From Rhodococcus wratislaviensis (GTDB lineage Bacteria; Actinomycetota; Actinomycetes; Mycobacteriales; Mycobacteriaceae), in contig NZ_UAUI01000001.1 in assembly GCF_900455735.1 (NCBI RefSeq), positions 1,016,001 to 1,080,000 on the forward strand: a stretch of DNA of 64,000 nt, read 5' to 3'. Below are positions 17,199 through 29,227 of the stretch, one piece after another. The number at the start of each line of letters is the position of its first letter. The first letter of the stretch is position 1. A model generated the notes under the pieces. That model did not search any database and was not told the origin of the DNA. It saw only the letters and a program-made list of their open reading frames with translations. The translations under genes were made by a program, and so were the position numbers.

Positions 17199-18443
17199 AT
17201 GACAGACAGCGCACGTGAATTGGATCTCGTCGTCTACGGGGCCACCGGCTTCGTCGGCAAACTTCTCGCCGACTATCTCGCACAGCACGCCCCGGACGGC
17301 GTGCGGATCGCGCTCGCGGGGCGCACAGCCGCCAAGCTCGAAGCGGTGCGGTCCGCACTCGGACCGCGGGCGGCGCAGTGGCCCCTCATCGTCGCGAACT
17401 CCGACGACGCCGCGTCGCTCGCAGCCCTCGCGGGACGCACCCGCGTGGTCGCGACGACGGTCGGCCCCTATGCCAAGTACGGACACGCCCTCGCAGCGGC
17501 CTGCGCCGAGGAGGGCACCGACTACGTCGACCTCACCGGTGAGGTGCTGTTCGCCCGCGAGAGCATCGACGCCAACCACGACCGGGCCCGCGAGACCGGC
17601 GCCCGGATCGTCCACTCCTGCGGGTTCGACTCCATTCCGTCCGACCTCGGGGTGCACGTCCTCCACGAGAAGGTCCGGGAGGACGGCGCCGGCGAACTCA
17701 CCGACACCACCCTGGTGGTCACGTCCGTGCGCGGCGGCGTCAGCGGCGGCACGATCGATTCGCTGCGCACGCAGGTGGACGTGTCGAAGAAGAATCCGGC
17801 GTCGCGGCATCTCGCGGCTTCGCCGTACTCGCTGAGCCCCGACCGCTCGAAGGAACCGGACCTCGGCAAGCAGTCCGACATGAGCGTGGTCAACGGCGAG
17901 GACATCGCACCCGGTCTGAAGGGGTGGAAGGCGCCCTTCTTCATGGGGCCCTACAACACCCGGGTCGTGCGGCGCAGCAACGCGCTCCGCGACTGGGCCT
18001 ACGGTCGGGAATTCAAGTACCGCGAGGTCATGAACGTCGGAAGCTCCCCGATCACACCGGTGATCGCGGGTGCGGTGGCGGCCGGCCTCGGCGGAATGAT
18101 CGTCGGAATGGCCCTCCCGCCCACCCGGTACATCCTCGACCGCGTTCTGCCCTCACCAGGCGACGGCCCCAGCGAAGAGGCGCAACGCAAGGGTCATTTC
18201 ACCATCGACGTGTACACGACCACCACCACGGGCGCGCGCTACACATCGCGGGTGAAGGCGAAGGGTGATCCCGGATACCGCGCCACCGCGGTGATGCTCG
18301 GCGAATCCGCGCTGAGCCTCGTCCTCGGCGGCGATGCACTGCCGGATTCGGCCGGCGTCCTCACCCCCGCGACGGCACTCGGCGACGTCCTGGTGACACG
18401 GCTGCGCGACGCGGGCTTCGAGATCTCTGCGCGAAAACTGTGA
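17199..18443 (+). CDS. Saccharopine dehydrogenase-like trans-acting reductase (Rv2449c-like)
   Basis: A 414-residue protein with an N-terminal Rossmann domain LVVYGATGFVGKLLADYL and HSCGFDSIPSDLGVH, typical of the mycobacterial family that includes Rv2449c and the trans-acting enoyl reductase Rv2953. A hydrophobic C-terminal patch (PVIAGAVAAGLGGMIVGMAL) may contact membrane. By family, it could reduce a lipid-linked double bond with NAD(P)H, but no lipid gene is adjacent, so the substrate is open. A terminator hairpin follows 5 nt after the stop. Confidence 0.85.
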   Translation: MTDSARELDLVVYGATGFVGKLLADYLAQHAPDGVRIALAGRTAAKLEAVRSALGPRAAQWPLIVANSDDAASLAALAGRTRVVATTVGPYAKYGHALAAACAEEGTDYVDLTGEVLFARESIDANHDRARETGARIVHSCGFDSIPSDLGVHVLHEKVREDGAGELTDTTLVVTSVRGGVSGGTIDSLRTQVDVSKKNPASRHLAASPYSLSPDRSKEPDLGKQSDMSVVNGEDIAPGLKGWKAPFFMGPYNTRVVRRSNALRDWAYGREFKYREVMNVGSSPITPVIAGAVAAGLGGMIVGMALPPTRYILDRVLPSPGDGPSEEAQRKGHFTIDVYTTTTTGARYTSRVKAKGDPGYRATAVMLGESALSLVLGGDALPDSAGVLTPATALGDVLVTRLRDAGFEISARKL

Positions 18444-18448
18444 GCGGT

Positions 18449-18477
18449 TGGGCGCGTGTGAAGATGACACGCGCCCA
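18449..18477 (+). terminator. Terminator after the reductase gene
   Basis: TGGGCGCGTGT (18449-18459) and ACACGCGCCCA (18467-18477) form a perfect 11-bp stem with a 7-nt loop. The region after it carries the leader of the TauE/SafE gene. Confidence 0.8.
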
Positions 18478-18545
18478 CCCCTCCCGCTAGTGTCGAACCT
18501 TGTGCGCGGACGGCCGCGCACGCGACGAGAGATGTGGGAGTTCGA

Positions 18546-18647
18546 GTGAACGGCACGAGCGCGCAGGCAGGCCCCGCGGCCTCGCTCGCCCTCATGCCCT
18601 TCTGGCCCTCCCGCCGAGGCCATGCCTTCGACCAGGGATGTTGCTGA
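18546..18647 (+). CDS. Short leader ORF ending in Cys-Cys, putative cysteine attenuator
   Basis: A 33-codon frame starts at GTG 18546 with GGGAG 5 nt upstream and ends TGT TGC TGA (18639-18647). The peptide has no domain. Tandem Cys codons at the end of a short ORF just before a sulfur-related gene match the cysteine-responsive polycysteine uORFs described in mycobacteria. A hairpin begins inside the stop codon, so a ribosome stalled at the Cys codons would keep it open. Shorter versions starting at the internal ATG (codon 17) are possible. Confidence 0.6.
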   Translation: MNGTSAQAGPAASLALMPFWPSRRGHAFDQGCC

Positions 18648-18665
18648 CCAGCCTGCTCGCTGGTC
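18646..18665 (+). promoter_or_regulatory. Attenuator hairpin overlapping the leader ORF stop
   Basis: GACCAGC (18646-18652), loop CTGCTC, GCTGGTC (18659-18665), then TTTGCTGCC. The 7-bp perfect stem starts in the leader TGA and lies 40 nt before the TauE/SafE ATG. It could act as a terminator or as a translation-controlling structure. Confidence 0.55.
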
Positions 18666-18705
18666 TTTGCTGCCCTGACGGTTCGCTCTCTCGGTCGGAG
18701 TCTCG

Positions 18706-19671
18706 ATGTTCAAGCTCTTGATTTTCACGCTGGTCGGCGTGGGTGCCCAGTTGGTCGACGGCGCTCTCGGCATGGCCTTCGGCGTGACTGCGACCACCCT
18801 GCTCGTGTTCAGCGGCGTCGGACCGGCACACGCCAGCGCAGCAGTGCATTTCGCCGAGGTCGGTACGACGCTCGCCTCCGGTGCGTCGCATTGGCGGTTC
18901 CGCAACATCGACTGGGCCCTCGTCCTGCGCCTGGGCGTCCCCGGCGCCATCGGCGCGTTCCTCGGTGCGACGGTGCTGTCCCAGTTGTCGACGGCCGCCG
19001 CCGTCCCCGTGACGTCGACGATCCTGCTGGCGATCGGTGTCTACGTGCTGCTCCGCTTCTCGATCCGCCCTCCCGCCGTCAACGACGCCCGGACGTCGCC
19101 GCACACGGCGAAGTTCCTGTCACCGCTCGGGCTGTTCGGTGGATTCATCGACGCGAGCGGCGGCGGCGGCTGGGGGCCGATCACCACCAGCACGCTGCTC
19201 TCGCGCGGCAAGACCGCACCGCGCACCGTCATCGGTTCGGTCAGCGCGTCGGAGTTCCTGGTGTCCGCCGCGGCCAGCATCGGGTTCATCTTCGGTCTCG
19301 GCAGCGACTTCTTCGACAACATCCCCATCATCGCGGGGCTGGCTCTCGGCGGCATCATCGCCGCACCGCTCGCCGCCTGGCTCGTCAGCCGGGTGCCCGC
19401 GACCCTTCTGGGAACCGGTGTCGGCGGCATCATCATCATCACCAACGCGCAGAAGCTGTTCAAGACGTTCGACGTGACCGGTGTCGCTGCGACCCTCGGG
19501 TACCTCGCTCTCGTTGCGGTGTGGGCCGGACTGCTGGTCGTCGCCTGGCGTCGGTCGCGTCTCAGCGCTGCCGAGGCCGCTGGCGATCTGCACCGGATCG
19601 ACGCCGAGAACGACACACCGATCGAGTCGGAGGCCCCGTCGCTCGAGCCGTCCACCGGAGAGAAGGCCTGA
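18706..19671 (+). CDS. Sulfite exporter TauE/SafE family protein
   Basis: A 321-residue membrane protein with about eight hydrophobic segments and the family's two repeated halves: GVGAQLVDGALGMAFGV near the N terminus and LGLFGGFIDASGGGGWGP in the middle. Family members are proposed anion exporters for sulfite, sulfoacetate or related compounds. A hydrophilic 40-residue tail ends the protein. The ribosome site is GGAG 6 nt before the ATG. The Cys-Cys leader ORF upstream suggests control by cysteine supply and supports a sulfur substrate. Confidence 0.9.
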   Translation: MFKLLIFTLVGVGAQLVDGALGMAFGVTATTLLVFSGVGPAHASAAVHFAEVGTTLASGASHWRFRNIDWALVLRLGVPGAIGAFLGATVLSQLSTAAAVPVTSTILLAIGVYVLLRFSIRPPAVNDARTSPHTAKFLSPLGLFGGFIDASGGGGWGPITTSTLLSRGKTAPRTVIGSVSASEFLVSAAASIGFIFGLGSDFFDNIPIIAGLALGGIIAAPLAAWLVSRVPATLLGTGVGGIIIITNAQKLFKTFDVTGVAATLGYLALVAVWAGLLVVAWRRSRLSAAEAAGDLHRIDAENDTPIESEAPSLEPSTGEKA

Positions 19672-19804
19672 CCTCACCTCCCGCCCTCACCTTGGGAGCG
19701 AGCCCTCACGACATCCGCCACACCGCATCCTTACCAGCGGGTAACATTGGGTGCGGTTCATGGCACCCGTGCGGTGCTCCGAGAGCGGAACAGTGAGGCA
19801 TTTC

Positions 19805-21988
19805 ATGACTGAGCGTGTTGAGGTCGGCGGTCTGCAGGTCGCGAAGGTGCTCTACGACTTCGTGAACGAGGAGGCGCTGCCCGGGACCGGGGTGTCGGTG
19901 GACGGGTTCTGGTCGGGTGCGGCCAAGGTGATCGGGGATCTGGCGCCGAAGAACCAGGCGCTGCTCGCCACCCGCGACGACCTGCAGGCCCGGATCGACG
20001 CCTGGCACCGGGACCGGGCCGGCACCGCGATCGACCCGGCCGAGTACACGGCGTTCCTCACCGAGATCGGGTACCTGGTGCCCGAACCGGCCCCGTTCGC
20101 GGTGTCCACGGCGAACGTGGACACCGAGATCACCGCCACCGCCGGCCCGCAGCTGGTGGTCCCGGTCCTCAACGCCCGCTTCGCGCTGAACGCCTCCAAC
20201 GCCCGCTGGGGGTCGCTGTACGACGCCCTGTACGGCACCAACGCCATCCCCGACGACGGCGGCGCGGAGGCGGGCGACACCTACAACAAGGTCCGCGGCG
20301 ACAGGGTCATCGCCTGGGCCCGGCAGTTCCTCGACACCGCCGCCCCCCTCACCACCGGCTCGCACGCCGACGCCGCCCGCTACACCGTCGACGGCACCAC
20401 CCTGCGGGTGCAGCTCGCCGACGGCACCATCACCACCCTCGCCGAGCCGGGCAAGTTCGTCGGCTACCTCGGCACCCCCGACGCCCCGACCGGTGTGCTG
20501 CTGCGCAATCACGGATTGCACGCGGAAATCCAGATCGACCCCACCTCCCCGATCGGCCGGACGGACGCGGCCGGGGTCAAGGATGTGGTGCTCGAGTCCG
20601 CGGTCACCACCATCATGGACTTCGAGGACTCCGTCGCCGCCGTCGACGCCGACGACAAGGTGATCGGCTACCGCAACTGGCTCGGACTCAACCGCGGCGA
20701 CCTGGCCGAGGAGATGACCAAGGGCGGGAAGGCGTTCACCCGCCGCCTCAACCCCGACCGGGTGTACACCGCCCCGGACGGGTCCGAACTGACCCTGCAC
20801 GGGCGGTCGCTGCTGTTCGTCCGCAACGTCGGCCATCTGATGACCACCCCGGCGATCCTGCACCCGGACGGCACCGAAATCCCCGAGGGCATCCTCGACG
20901 CCCTGATCACCTCCCTGTGCGCCGTCCACGGGCTCGGCACCTCCGAGGCGACCGGCCCGCTGGTCAACTCCCGCACCGGATCGATCTACATCGTCAAACC
21001 CAAGCAGCACGGCCCCGACGAGGTCGCGTTCACCACCGAACTGTTCGGCCGCGTCGAACAGGTGTTGGGATTGCCCGCCAACACCCTCAAGGTCGGCATC
21101 ATGGACGAGGAACGCCGCACCACCGTCAACCTCGCCGCCTGCATCCGGGAGGCGTCGGAGCGGGTGGTGTTCATCAACACCGGGTTCCTCGACCGCACCG
21201 GCGACGAGATCCACACCTCGATGGAGGCCGGGCCGATGATCCGCAAGGCCGAGATGAAGAAGCAGACCTGGATCACCGCCTACGAGGACTGGAACGTCGA
21301 CGTCGGCCTGGCCGCCGGGTTGCAGGGGCGGGCGCAGATCGGCAAGGGCATGTGGGCGATGACCGAGCTGATGGCCGAGATGCTCGAGCAGAAGATCGGC
21401 CACCCCAAGGCCGGCGCGAACACCGCGTGGGTGCCGTCCCCGACCGGGGCCACCCTGCACGCCACCCACTACCACCAGGTCGACGTGGCCGCCGTCCAGA
21501 ACCGGCTGACCGGCACCCGGCGGGCCACCCTCGACGAGATCCTCACCATCCCCCTCGCCCCGAACACCGACTGGTCCGAGGCCGAGAAGCAGGAAGAACT
21601 CGACAACAACTGCCAGTCCATCCTCGGGTACGTGGTCCGCTGGATCGACGCCGGCGTCGGCTGCTCCAAGGTCCCCGACATCCACGACGTCGCCCTGATG
21701 GAGGACCGCGCCACCCTCCGCATCTCCTCCCAGCTGCTGGCGAACTGGATCCGGCACGGCGTCGTCACCGCCGACCAGGTGGTGCAGTCGCTGCAACGGA
21801 TGGCCCCCGTCGTGGACCGGCAGAACCAGAACGACCCCACCTACCGGCCGCTGGCCCCGGACTTCGACACCAACATCGCCTTCCAAGCCGCCAAGGAACT
21901 CATCCTCGACGGCACCCACCAGCCGTCCGGCTACACCGAACCGATCCTGCACCGCCGCCGCCGCGAATACAAAGCCGCCAACGCCTGA
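19805..21988 (+). CDS. glcB: Malate synthase G
   Basis: It condenses glyoxylate with acetyl-CoA to malate in the glyoxylate shunt. The 727 residues match isoform G. Motifs include the Mg-binding and catalytic region [18 protein letters not shown], the RNVGHLMT segment, the [13 protein letters not shown] run and TSMEAGPM. The TIM-barrel lid insertion is present. The start ATG 19805 has GAGG 7 nt upstream. As in M. tuberculosis (Rv1837c) it is followed by a VWA protein. The long palindrome at 22000-22045 probably ends its transcript. Confidence 0.97.
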   Translation: MTERVEVGGLQVAKVLYDFVNEEALPGTGVSVDGFWSGAAKVIGDLAPKNQALLATRDDLQARIDAWHRDRAGTAIDPAEYTAFLTEIGYLVPEPAPFAVSTANVDTEITATAGPQLVVPVLNARFALNASNARWGSLYDALYGTNAIPDDGGAEAGDTYNKVRGDRVIAWARQFLDTAAPLTTGSHADAARYTVDGTTLRVQLADGTITTLAEPGKFVGYLGTPDAPTGVLLRNHGLHAEIQIDPTSPIGRTDAAGVKDVVLESAVTTIMDFEDSVAAVDADDKVIGYRNWLGLNRGDLAEEMTKGGKAFTRRLNPDRVYTAPDGSELTLHGRSLLFVRNVGHLMTTPAILHPDGTEIPEGILDALITSLCAVHGLGTSEATGPLVNSRTGSIYIVKPKQHGPDEVAFTTELFGRVEQVLGLPANTLKVGIMDEERRTTVNLAACIREASERVVFINTGFLDRTGDEIHTSMEAGPMIRKAEMKKQTWITAYEDWNVDVGLAAGLQGRAQIGKGMWAMTELMAEMLEQKIGHPKAGANTAWVPSPTGATLHATHYHQVDVAAVQNRLTGTRRATLDEILTIPLAPNTDWSEAEKQEELDNNCQSILGYVVRWIDAGVGCSKVPDIHDVALMEDRATLRISSQLLANWIRHGVVTADQVVQSLQRMAPVVDRQNQNDPTYRPLAPDFDTNIAFQAAKELILDGTHQPSGYTEPILHRRRREYKAANA

Positions 21989-21999
21989 CCGATAGCCCC

Positions 22000-22045
22000 C
22001 ACGTGAGTGGCGAAGCGTGCCCCGGCACACTTCGCCACTCACGTG
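22000..22045. terminator. 22-bp near-perfect palindrome downstream of glcB
   Basis: The arms 22000-22021 and 22024-22045 pair with one mismatch and a 2-nt CC spacer. Total length, arm length, spacer and the outer CGTGAGT/ACTCACG ends equal those of the palindrome at 175-220, but the inner sequence differs. It lies 11 nt after the glcB stop. Confidence 0.75.
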
Positions 22046-22120
22046 TCAGGCGAGGTGATCCTGCGCATCACTACACTGCGAGGGTCAACGTCAACTCGTC
22101 GGACAGGGGCTGGAAAGCAC

Positions 22121-23908
22121 GTGGGGCAGCATCGCGGCGAATCGCGCGCCAGGGGTATCAGCAGAGGGCCTTTGATCGTGCTCGGTCTCGTCGTCGTGAT
22201 CGTGCTGGGTGTGTTCGGCTGGTTCCAGTTGCGTGACCGGATCAACGATCAGGGAGTGGCAGCCGCGGGCGCCTGCGTCGAAGGCGAATCCGTGCTCGCG
22301 GTCGCGGCGGATCCCGACATCGCACCCCAGCTCCAGACCCTCGCCGACCATTTCACGGAAACGGCGCCGGTGATCCGCGATCAGTGCGTGTCGGTGACGG
22401 TCACTGCCGTCGCGTCCGACACCGTGCGCGACGCCTTGTCCGCGGGGCCGGACGGCCCTTGGGACGCAGCGGCACTCGGTCCTCGCCCCGCTCTGTGGAT
22501 TCCGTCCAGTTCGCACTCCGTCAAGCAGGTTTCGGCAACCGGCGTCATCAGCGGCGAAGCCCGGCCCCTGGCGACCAGCCCCGTGGTGCTCGCCGTCCGG
22601 ACGGCGTTCGCGAACGCACCGGGCACGACGGCCATCGACTGGAAGGACCTGCCGTCGCTGCAGACCGGCCGCGACTCCCTCGCGACGCTCGGCCTGCCGG
22701 GCTGGGGCAGCCTGGGCGTGCCGCTCCCCGTCGGCCCCGGCGCCGAGAGCACGGAGATGGCAGTCGAGGCGGTCGCGGCCGCGGTCACGGGAAGCAGCAC
22801 GGGGCCGGTGACGGAGGAGCAGGCACGTTCCGTACCCGTCACGTCGGCGCTCACCGCTCTGGCGCTCGGCTACGAGGCGTCGTCGGGGACGAAACCCGCG
22901 ACGACGCGGGAGGCACTCACCGCGCTGGCCGAGCAGGGCGATCCCGCCACCTCCGGCATCCACGCGGTCGCGGCCACCGAACAGCAGGTCTACCAGGCCC
23001 TGCGCGACGCACCCGGAGCCGACATCACCACCTCGATGCCGAAGGGTCCGACACCCGTGGCAGATCACCCGGCGGCCGTCCTGGCCGGCCCGTCCGTCGA
23101 CGAGACGCAGAGCCGCGCCGCCGCGCAGTTCGCGGAGTTCGTCCGTCGGCCCGAACAGGCACAGGTCCTGGCCGACGCCGGGTTCCGAGTCGAAGGACTC
23201 ACCCGGCCCGACGACACCCCGTTGGCCTTTCCCGGTTTCGAATCCACCCTGGTTCCCGCGGATGCGGCCGCTGCGGCCGAGCTGATGCAGGTGATCCGGA
23301 ATCCGATCACGCCACGCACCTCCACCGTCCTGCTCGACCTGTCCAGCTCGATGGGCGAGCGTGAGGGGACGGCGACGCGCCTGGCGAACACGACGGCAGC
23401 GCTCGCGGCCCACGTGGACCGTTCTCCGGACTCGTCGAATCTCGGGCTGTGGGAGTACAGCACCGCGCTCGACGGGTCCCGGCCGTATACGACCGTGGTC
23501 GCGACCGGTCCCCTCTCGGCGGGCGGTTTCACCGAGGGCACCCGCAGGCAGGCGCTCGACGCCCGGCTCGCCAGGGCGACACCCGCCACGGGGTCCTCCA
23601 CCTACACGTCCCTCGAAGCTGCCTACACGAGCGCGGTCGACGGATACACGCCCGGCCGCACCAACTCGGTGCTGCTCGTCACCGACGGCGCCAACGACGA
23701 CTCCGTGGCGCGCGCTGATCTGCTGTCCGCCATCGCCGCGGCCTCGAGCACATCGAAGCCGGTGCGCATCGACGTGGTGACGATCGGCGAGAACTCCGAC
23801 CTCAACACGTTGCAGGCGCTGGCCGATCGCACCGGCGGGTCGCTGGAGAAGGTCACGTCCTCGGACGGGGCGGCATTGCCGACGGCGATCAGCAAGCTGC
23901 TGTCGTGA
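22121..23908 (+). CDS. Membrane-anchored substrate-binding/VWA-domain protein (Rv1836c-like)
   Basis: A 595-residue protein starting at GTG 22121 with GGAAAG upstream. One N-terminal membrane segment (LIVLGLVVVIVLGVFGWF, about residues 18-35) anchors an extracytoplasmic part. Residues 50-380 resemble a solute-binding fold (VLAVAADPDIAPQLQTLADH). Residues from about 400 form a von Willebrand A domain with MIDAS motif DLSSS and the later TDGAND. It follows glcB as Rv1836c does. The role is unknown; adhesion or complex assembly is typical of VWA domains. Its TGA overlaps the next gene's GTG. Confidence 0.85.
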   Translation: MGQHRGESRARGISRGPLIVLGLVVVIVLGVFGWFQLRDRINDQGVAAAGACVEGESVLAVAADPDIAPQLQTLADHFTETAPVIRDQCVSVTVTAVASDTVRDALSAGPDGPWDAAALGPRPALWIPSSSHSVKQVSATGVISGEARPLATSPVVLAVRTAFANAPGTTAIDWKDLPSLQTGRDSLATLGLPGWGSLGVPLPVGPGAESTEMAVEAVAAAVTGSSTGPVTEEQARSVPVTSALTALALGYEASSGTKPATTREALTALAEQGDPATSGIHAVAATEQQVYQALRDAPGADITTSMPKGPTPVADHPAAVLAGPSVDETQSRAAAQFAEFVRRPEQAQVLADAGFRVEGLTRPDDTPLAFPGFESTLVPADAAAAAELMQVIRNPITPRTSTVLLDLSSSMGEREGTATRLANTTAALAAHVDRSPDSSNLGLWEYSTALDGSRPYTTVVATGPLSAGGFTEGTRRQALDARLARATPATGSSTYTSLEAAYTSAVDGYTPGRTNSVLLVTDGANDDSVARADLLSAIAAASSTSKPVRIDVVTIGENSDLNTLQALADRTGGSLEKVTSSDGAALPTAISKLLS

Positions 23909-25059
23909 CAAGGCTCCTGGTCTTCGCGGTCTTCCTCGCACTCGTCACCTGGTGGCTCCACCGGCGACTCGTCCGGGCCACCGGACTCGGTCGCCCCTGG
24001 TCGGTGGTCGTCGACGTGACTCTCGTGGTCCTGTGGGTGCTCGCCGTCATCGGAGTCGGCAGCGGCGAAGCCTTCGACCCGGGATGGGCGCGTCCCCCCG
24101 GGTGGGTGGGCTGGGTGTGGCTCGGCGCGATGTTCTATCTGGTGCTCGGGCTTCTCCTGGTTGCGTTGATGTCGCTGCTGACGCGGCTGTTCGGCCGCCT
24201 GCGCGGCACCGCGAACGGCGAACAGGTCGACCTGTCGCGGCGGCGAAGCCTGCGCATCGCCACCACCGTCGTCGTGGTGGGTGCCGTCGCCGCCGCCGGC
24301 TACGGGGTGTCGGAGGCCGCGCGGCCGCGGATCGTGCGGGTTCGGGTGCCGCTGACACGTCTCCCCGCCGAGTTCGACGGTCTGCGGGTGGCGCTCGTGT
24401 CCGACCTCCACGTCGGCCCGGCGCGAGGAGTCGATTTCACCCGTCGCGTCGTCGACCTGGTGAACGCGGAGCAGCCGGATCTCGTCGCGATCGCGGGCGA
24501 TCTGGTCGACGGGACCGTCGCGAAGGTATCGCCCGATCTGCAACCGCTCGCCGACCTCGAGGCCCCACTCGGGGTGTTCGGTGTCAGCGGCAACCACGAG
24601 TTCTACGCCGACGACGGTGGCCGGTGGCTGGACGTGTGGGACCGACTGGGCATCCGGACGCTGCGCAACGAGCGCGCGACGATCACCCGCGGTGGCGCCA
24701 CCATCGACATCGCGGGCATCCACGACTATTCCTCGCCGGCCCCCTACGAACCCGATCTTCCCGCCGCGCTCGCCGGACACGATCCGTCGACGTTCGTCGT
24801 GCTGCTCGCGCACGAACCGCGTCAGGCACTGGAAGCGTCCGACCTCGGTGTCGACCTGCAACTGTCGGGGCACACGCACGGCGGTCAGATGTGGCCGCTG
24901 GGTTATCTGGTGCCGCTGCAGCAGCCGTCGGTGACGGGACTGGACCGCATCGGGAACACCGTCCTGTACACGACCCGCGGTGTGGGCACGTGGGGTCCGC
25001 CCGTGCGTGTGGGCGCCCCGCCGGAGATCACGATCCTCGAGCTGGTGCGCGAGGACTGA
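23905..25059 (+). CDS. Membrane-bound metallophosphoesterase
   Basis: A 384-residue protein with three or four N-terminal hydrophobic segments, then a calcineurin-like domain. Metal ligands appear in order: VSDLHVGP, IAGDLVDG, SGNHEF, LLAHEP and LSGHTHGGQ. This matches the YkuE/YaeI type that hydrolyses phosphodiesters such as lipid headgroups. The catalytic domain orientation is probably extracytoplasmic. It starts at GTG 23905 in a GTGA overlap with the VWA gene, which suggests a functional pair. Confidence 0.88.
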   Translation: MTRLLVFAVFLALVTWWLHRRLVRATGLGRPWSVVVDVTLVVLWVLAVIGVGSGEAFDPGWARPPGWVGWVWLGAMFYLVLGLLLVALMSLLTRLFGRLRGTANGEQVDLSRRRSLRIATTVVVVGAVAAAGYGVSEAARPRIVRVRVPLTRLPAEFDGLRVALVSDLHVGPARGVDFTRRVVDLVNAEQPDLVAIAGDLVDGTVAKVSPDLQPLADLEAPLGVFGVSGNHEFYADDGGRWLDVWDRLGIRTLRNERATITRGGATIDIAGIHDYSSPAPYEPDLPAALAGHDPSTFVVLLAHEPRQALEASDLGVDLQLSGHTHGGQMWPLGYLVPLQQPSVTGLDRIGNTVLYTTRGVGTWGPPVRVGAPPEITILELVRED

Positions 25060-25065
25060 GCGAGC

Positions 25066-25097
25066 GATGCCCGCCCCGCGTGAGCGGGACGGGCATC
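25066..25097. terminator. Bidirectional terminator between the metallophosphoesterase and gcvP
   Basis: A 14-bp stem (25066-25079 and 25084-25097) with one mismatch and a 4-nt loop GTGA between convergent genes. Confidence 0.82.
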
Positions 25098-25104
25098 GTC
25101 TGTG

Positions 25105-27957
<2,853 letters not shown>

Positions 27958-28009
27958 GACAACTCCCAAGCAGTTCGGAGGATCAGGACACGCCCCGCGT
28001 AGCGGAACG

Positions 28010-28250
28010 TCCCTCCCCCTCTGTCGCCTGCTCGAGTCGAGCGCCTGAGAGATTCGGTACCGTCGTTCGCGTGTGAAGACGGCCCTTTCCCCGTGGGCGG
28101 GTGGGTGCTCCCACCGCTTTCCAGAGACGTCGGAGCCCGCACGGTCCTGTCTGCCTGAGAGATTGACGGGGAGGTGTTGCTCCTTCGGCGCCCGAACTCC
28201 CGCACACACGATGTTTCTGTGCTTGCAGTGCCCGGAACTCTCCCGCACGG
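28010..28250 (-). promoter_or_regulatory. Tandem glycine riboswitch controlling gcvP
   Basis: On the minus strand the 5' aptamer (about 28247 to 28117) has GCGGGAGAG, GCCGAAGGAGCAAC, CTCTCAGGCA, GGACCGTG and TCTGGAAAG. A second aptamer (about 28115 to 28010) follows with GGTGGGAG, a second CTCTCAGGC and GACAGAGGGGGAG, but its P3 side is degenerate, with no second GCCGAAGG. Between it and the gcvP start lies a 9-bp hairpin with G-T pairs (27990-28010). The usual response is activation by glycine. Confidence 0.9.
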
Positions 28251-28324
28251 CGTCGACGCACCGCCCAGTCTATGTCACGGCTGCGGATGGCGGCGCAGGC
28301 AGCGCCGCCGCCGACGGATACGGG

Positions 28325-28945
28325 CTAGCCTGTCTTGCGGCTCGCGCGGTTCTTGCGCCGCGACGCCAGTTCGTCCTCGGGGCTCTGCTCGCTCTCGCCG
28401 CCGTCGGCGCGCTCTGCCGGGAAATCGGCGATGGTGCCGGTCAGTTCGCGCATCGCACCGCTCACCGCGATACCGAAGACACCCTGCCCGCCCTGGAGCA
28501 GATCGACGACCTCTTCCGGGGACGTGCACTCGTAGACCGTGGTCCCGTCCGAGAAAAGTGTGATCTTGGCCAAGTCCCGCACTCCGCGCTTACGGAGGTG
28601 GTCGACGGCCACTCGGATGTTCTGCAGGGATATTCCGGTGTCGAGCAGACGCTTGACGATTTTGAGGACGAGGATGTCTTTGAACGAGTACAGCCGTTGG
28701 CTGCCCGAGCCTGCTGCGCCACGAATGGACGGCACGACGAGGGATGTGCGAGCCCAGTAATCGAGCTGGCGGTAGGTGATTCCCGCGATCTGGCAGGCGA
28801 TGGGGACGCGGTATCCGACGAGGTCGTCGGGCACGGAATCGTCCGGGAAGAGGCCCGGTTGGATCTCCTCGGAGCTGAATTCGGACTCGGCAACGTTGTC
28901 GCCGGGCGCAAGATTCAGCGCATTCTCCTGCGGCCGATCTCCCAC
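28325..28945 (-). CDS. MerR-family regulator, ResR/Rv1830-like
   Basis: A 206-residue regulator with a MerR-type winged helix at about 43-115: GYRVPIACQIAGITYRQLDY followed by the wing and SFKDILVLKIVKRLLDTGIS. The C-terminal part is short and ends in a basic tail with no metal-binding cysteines, so it is not a metal sensor. It is orthologous in position to Rv1830, studied as ResR, a regulator linked to growth and antibiotic recovery. It belongs to the resR-DUF151-ftsR-garA group, though about 280 nt separate it from DUF151. Confidence 0.88.
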   Translation of the reverse strand: MGDRPQENALNLAPGDNVAESEFSSEEIQPGLFPDDSVPDDLVGYRVPIACQIAGITYRQLDYWARTSLVVPSIRGAAGSGSQRLYSFKDILVLKIVKRLLDTGISLQNIRVAVDHLRKRGVRDLAKITLFSDGTTVYECTSPEEVVDLLQGGQGVFGIAVSGAMRELTGTIADFPAERADGGESEQSPEDELASRRKNRASRKTG

Positions 28946-29227
28946 TGACTACTCCCTCTCGCATGTTGCACTGAACCCGACGATCAGTGCGCCTGTGACG
29001 CGCGTCGCCAGTGTCCGCGGCACAGCCGCAGCACATCGGGCGGCGCAAGCGCCACCAGTGACATCGAGCTAGTCCGTACCCTGAACCTACTCAGCGTACG
29101 CCCGATACAATCTGCAGGGCAGAAAATCACTGCACCGAACGCTATGACTCCGAAGAGACCGGGTCAACGCAACGCGCCGGGAGAACGTCAACCGTTACCG
29201 CGCCCGAGGCTTTTCTGCAGGTCCACA
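28946..29227. other. Intergenic region upstream of the ResR-like gene
   Basis: These 282 nt separate the DUF151 stop from the ResR-like start, both minus strand. No ORF with coding bias, no long hairpin and no RNA motif was seen. The length suggests that the regulator has its own promoter, but I could not place convincing -35 and -10 boxes. Confidence 0.5.

Noticed and set aside
19706..22042. 778-residue open frame on the minus strand opposite glcB
   Set aside because: It mirrors malate synthase codons in GC-rich DNA; the protein is low complexity in Gly, Val, Asp and Arg with no domain.
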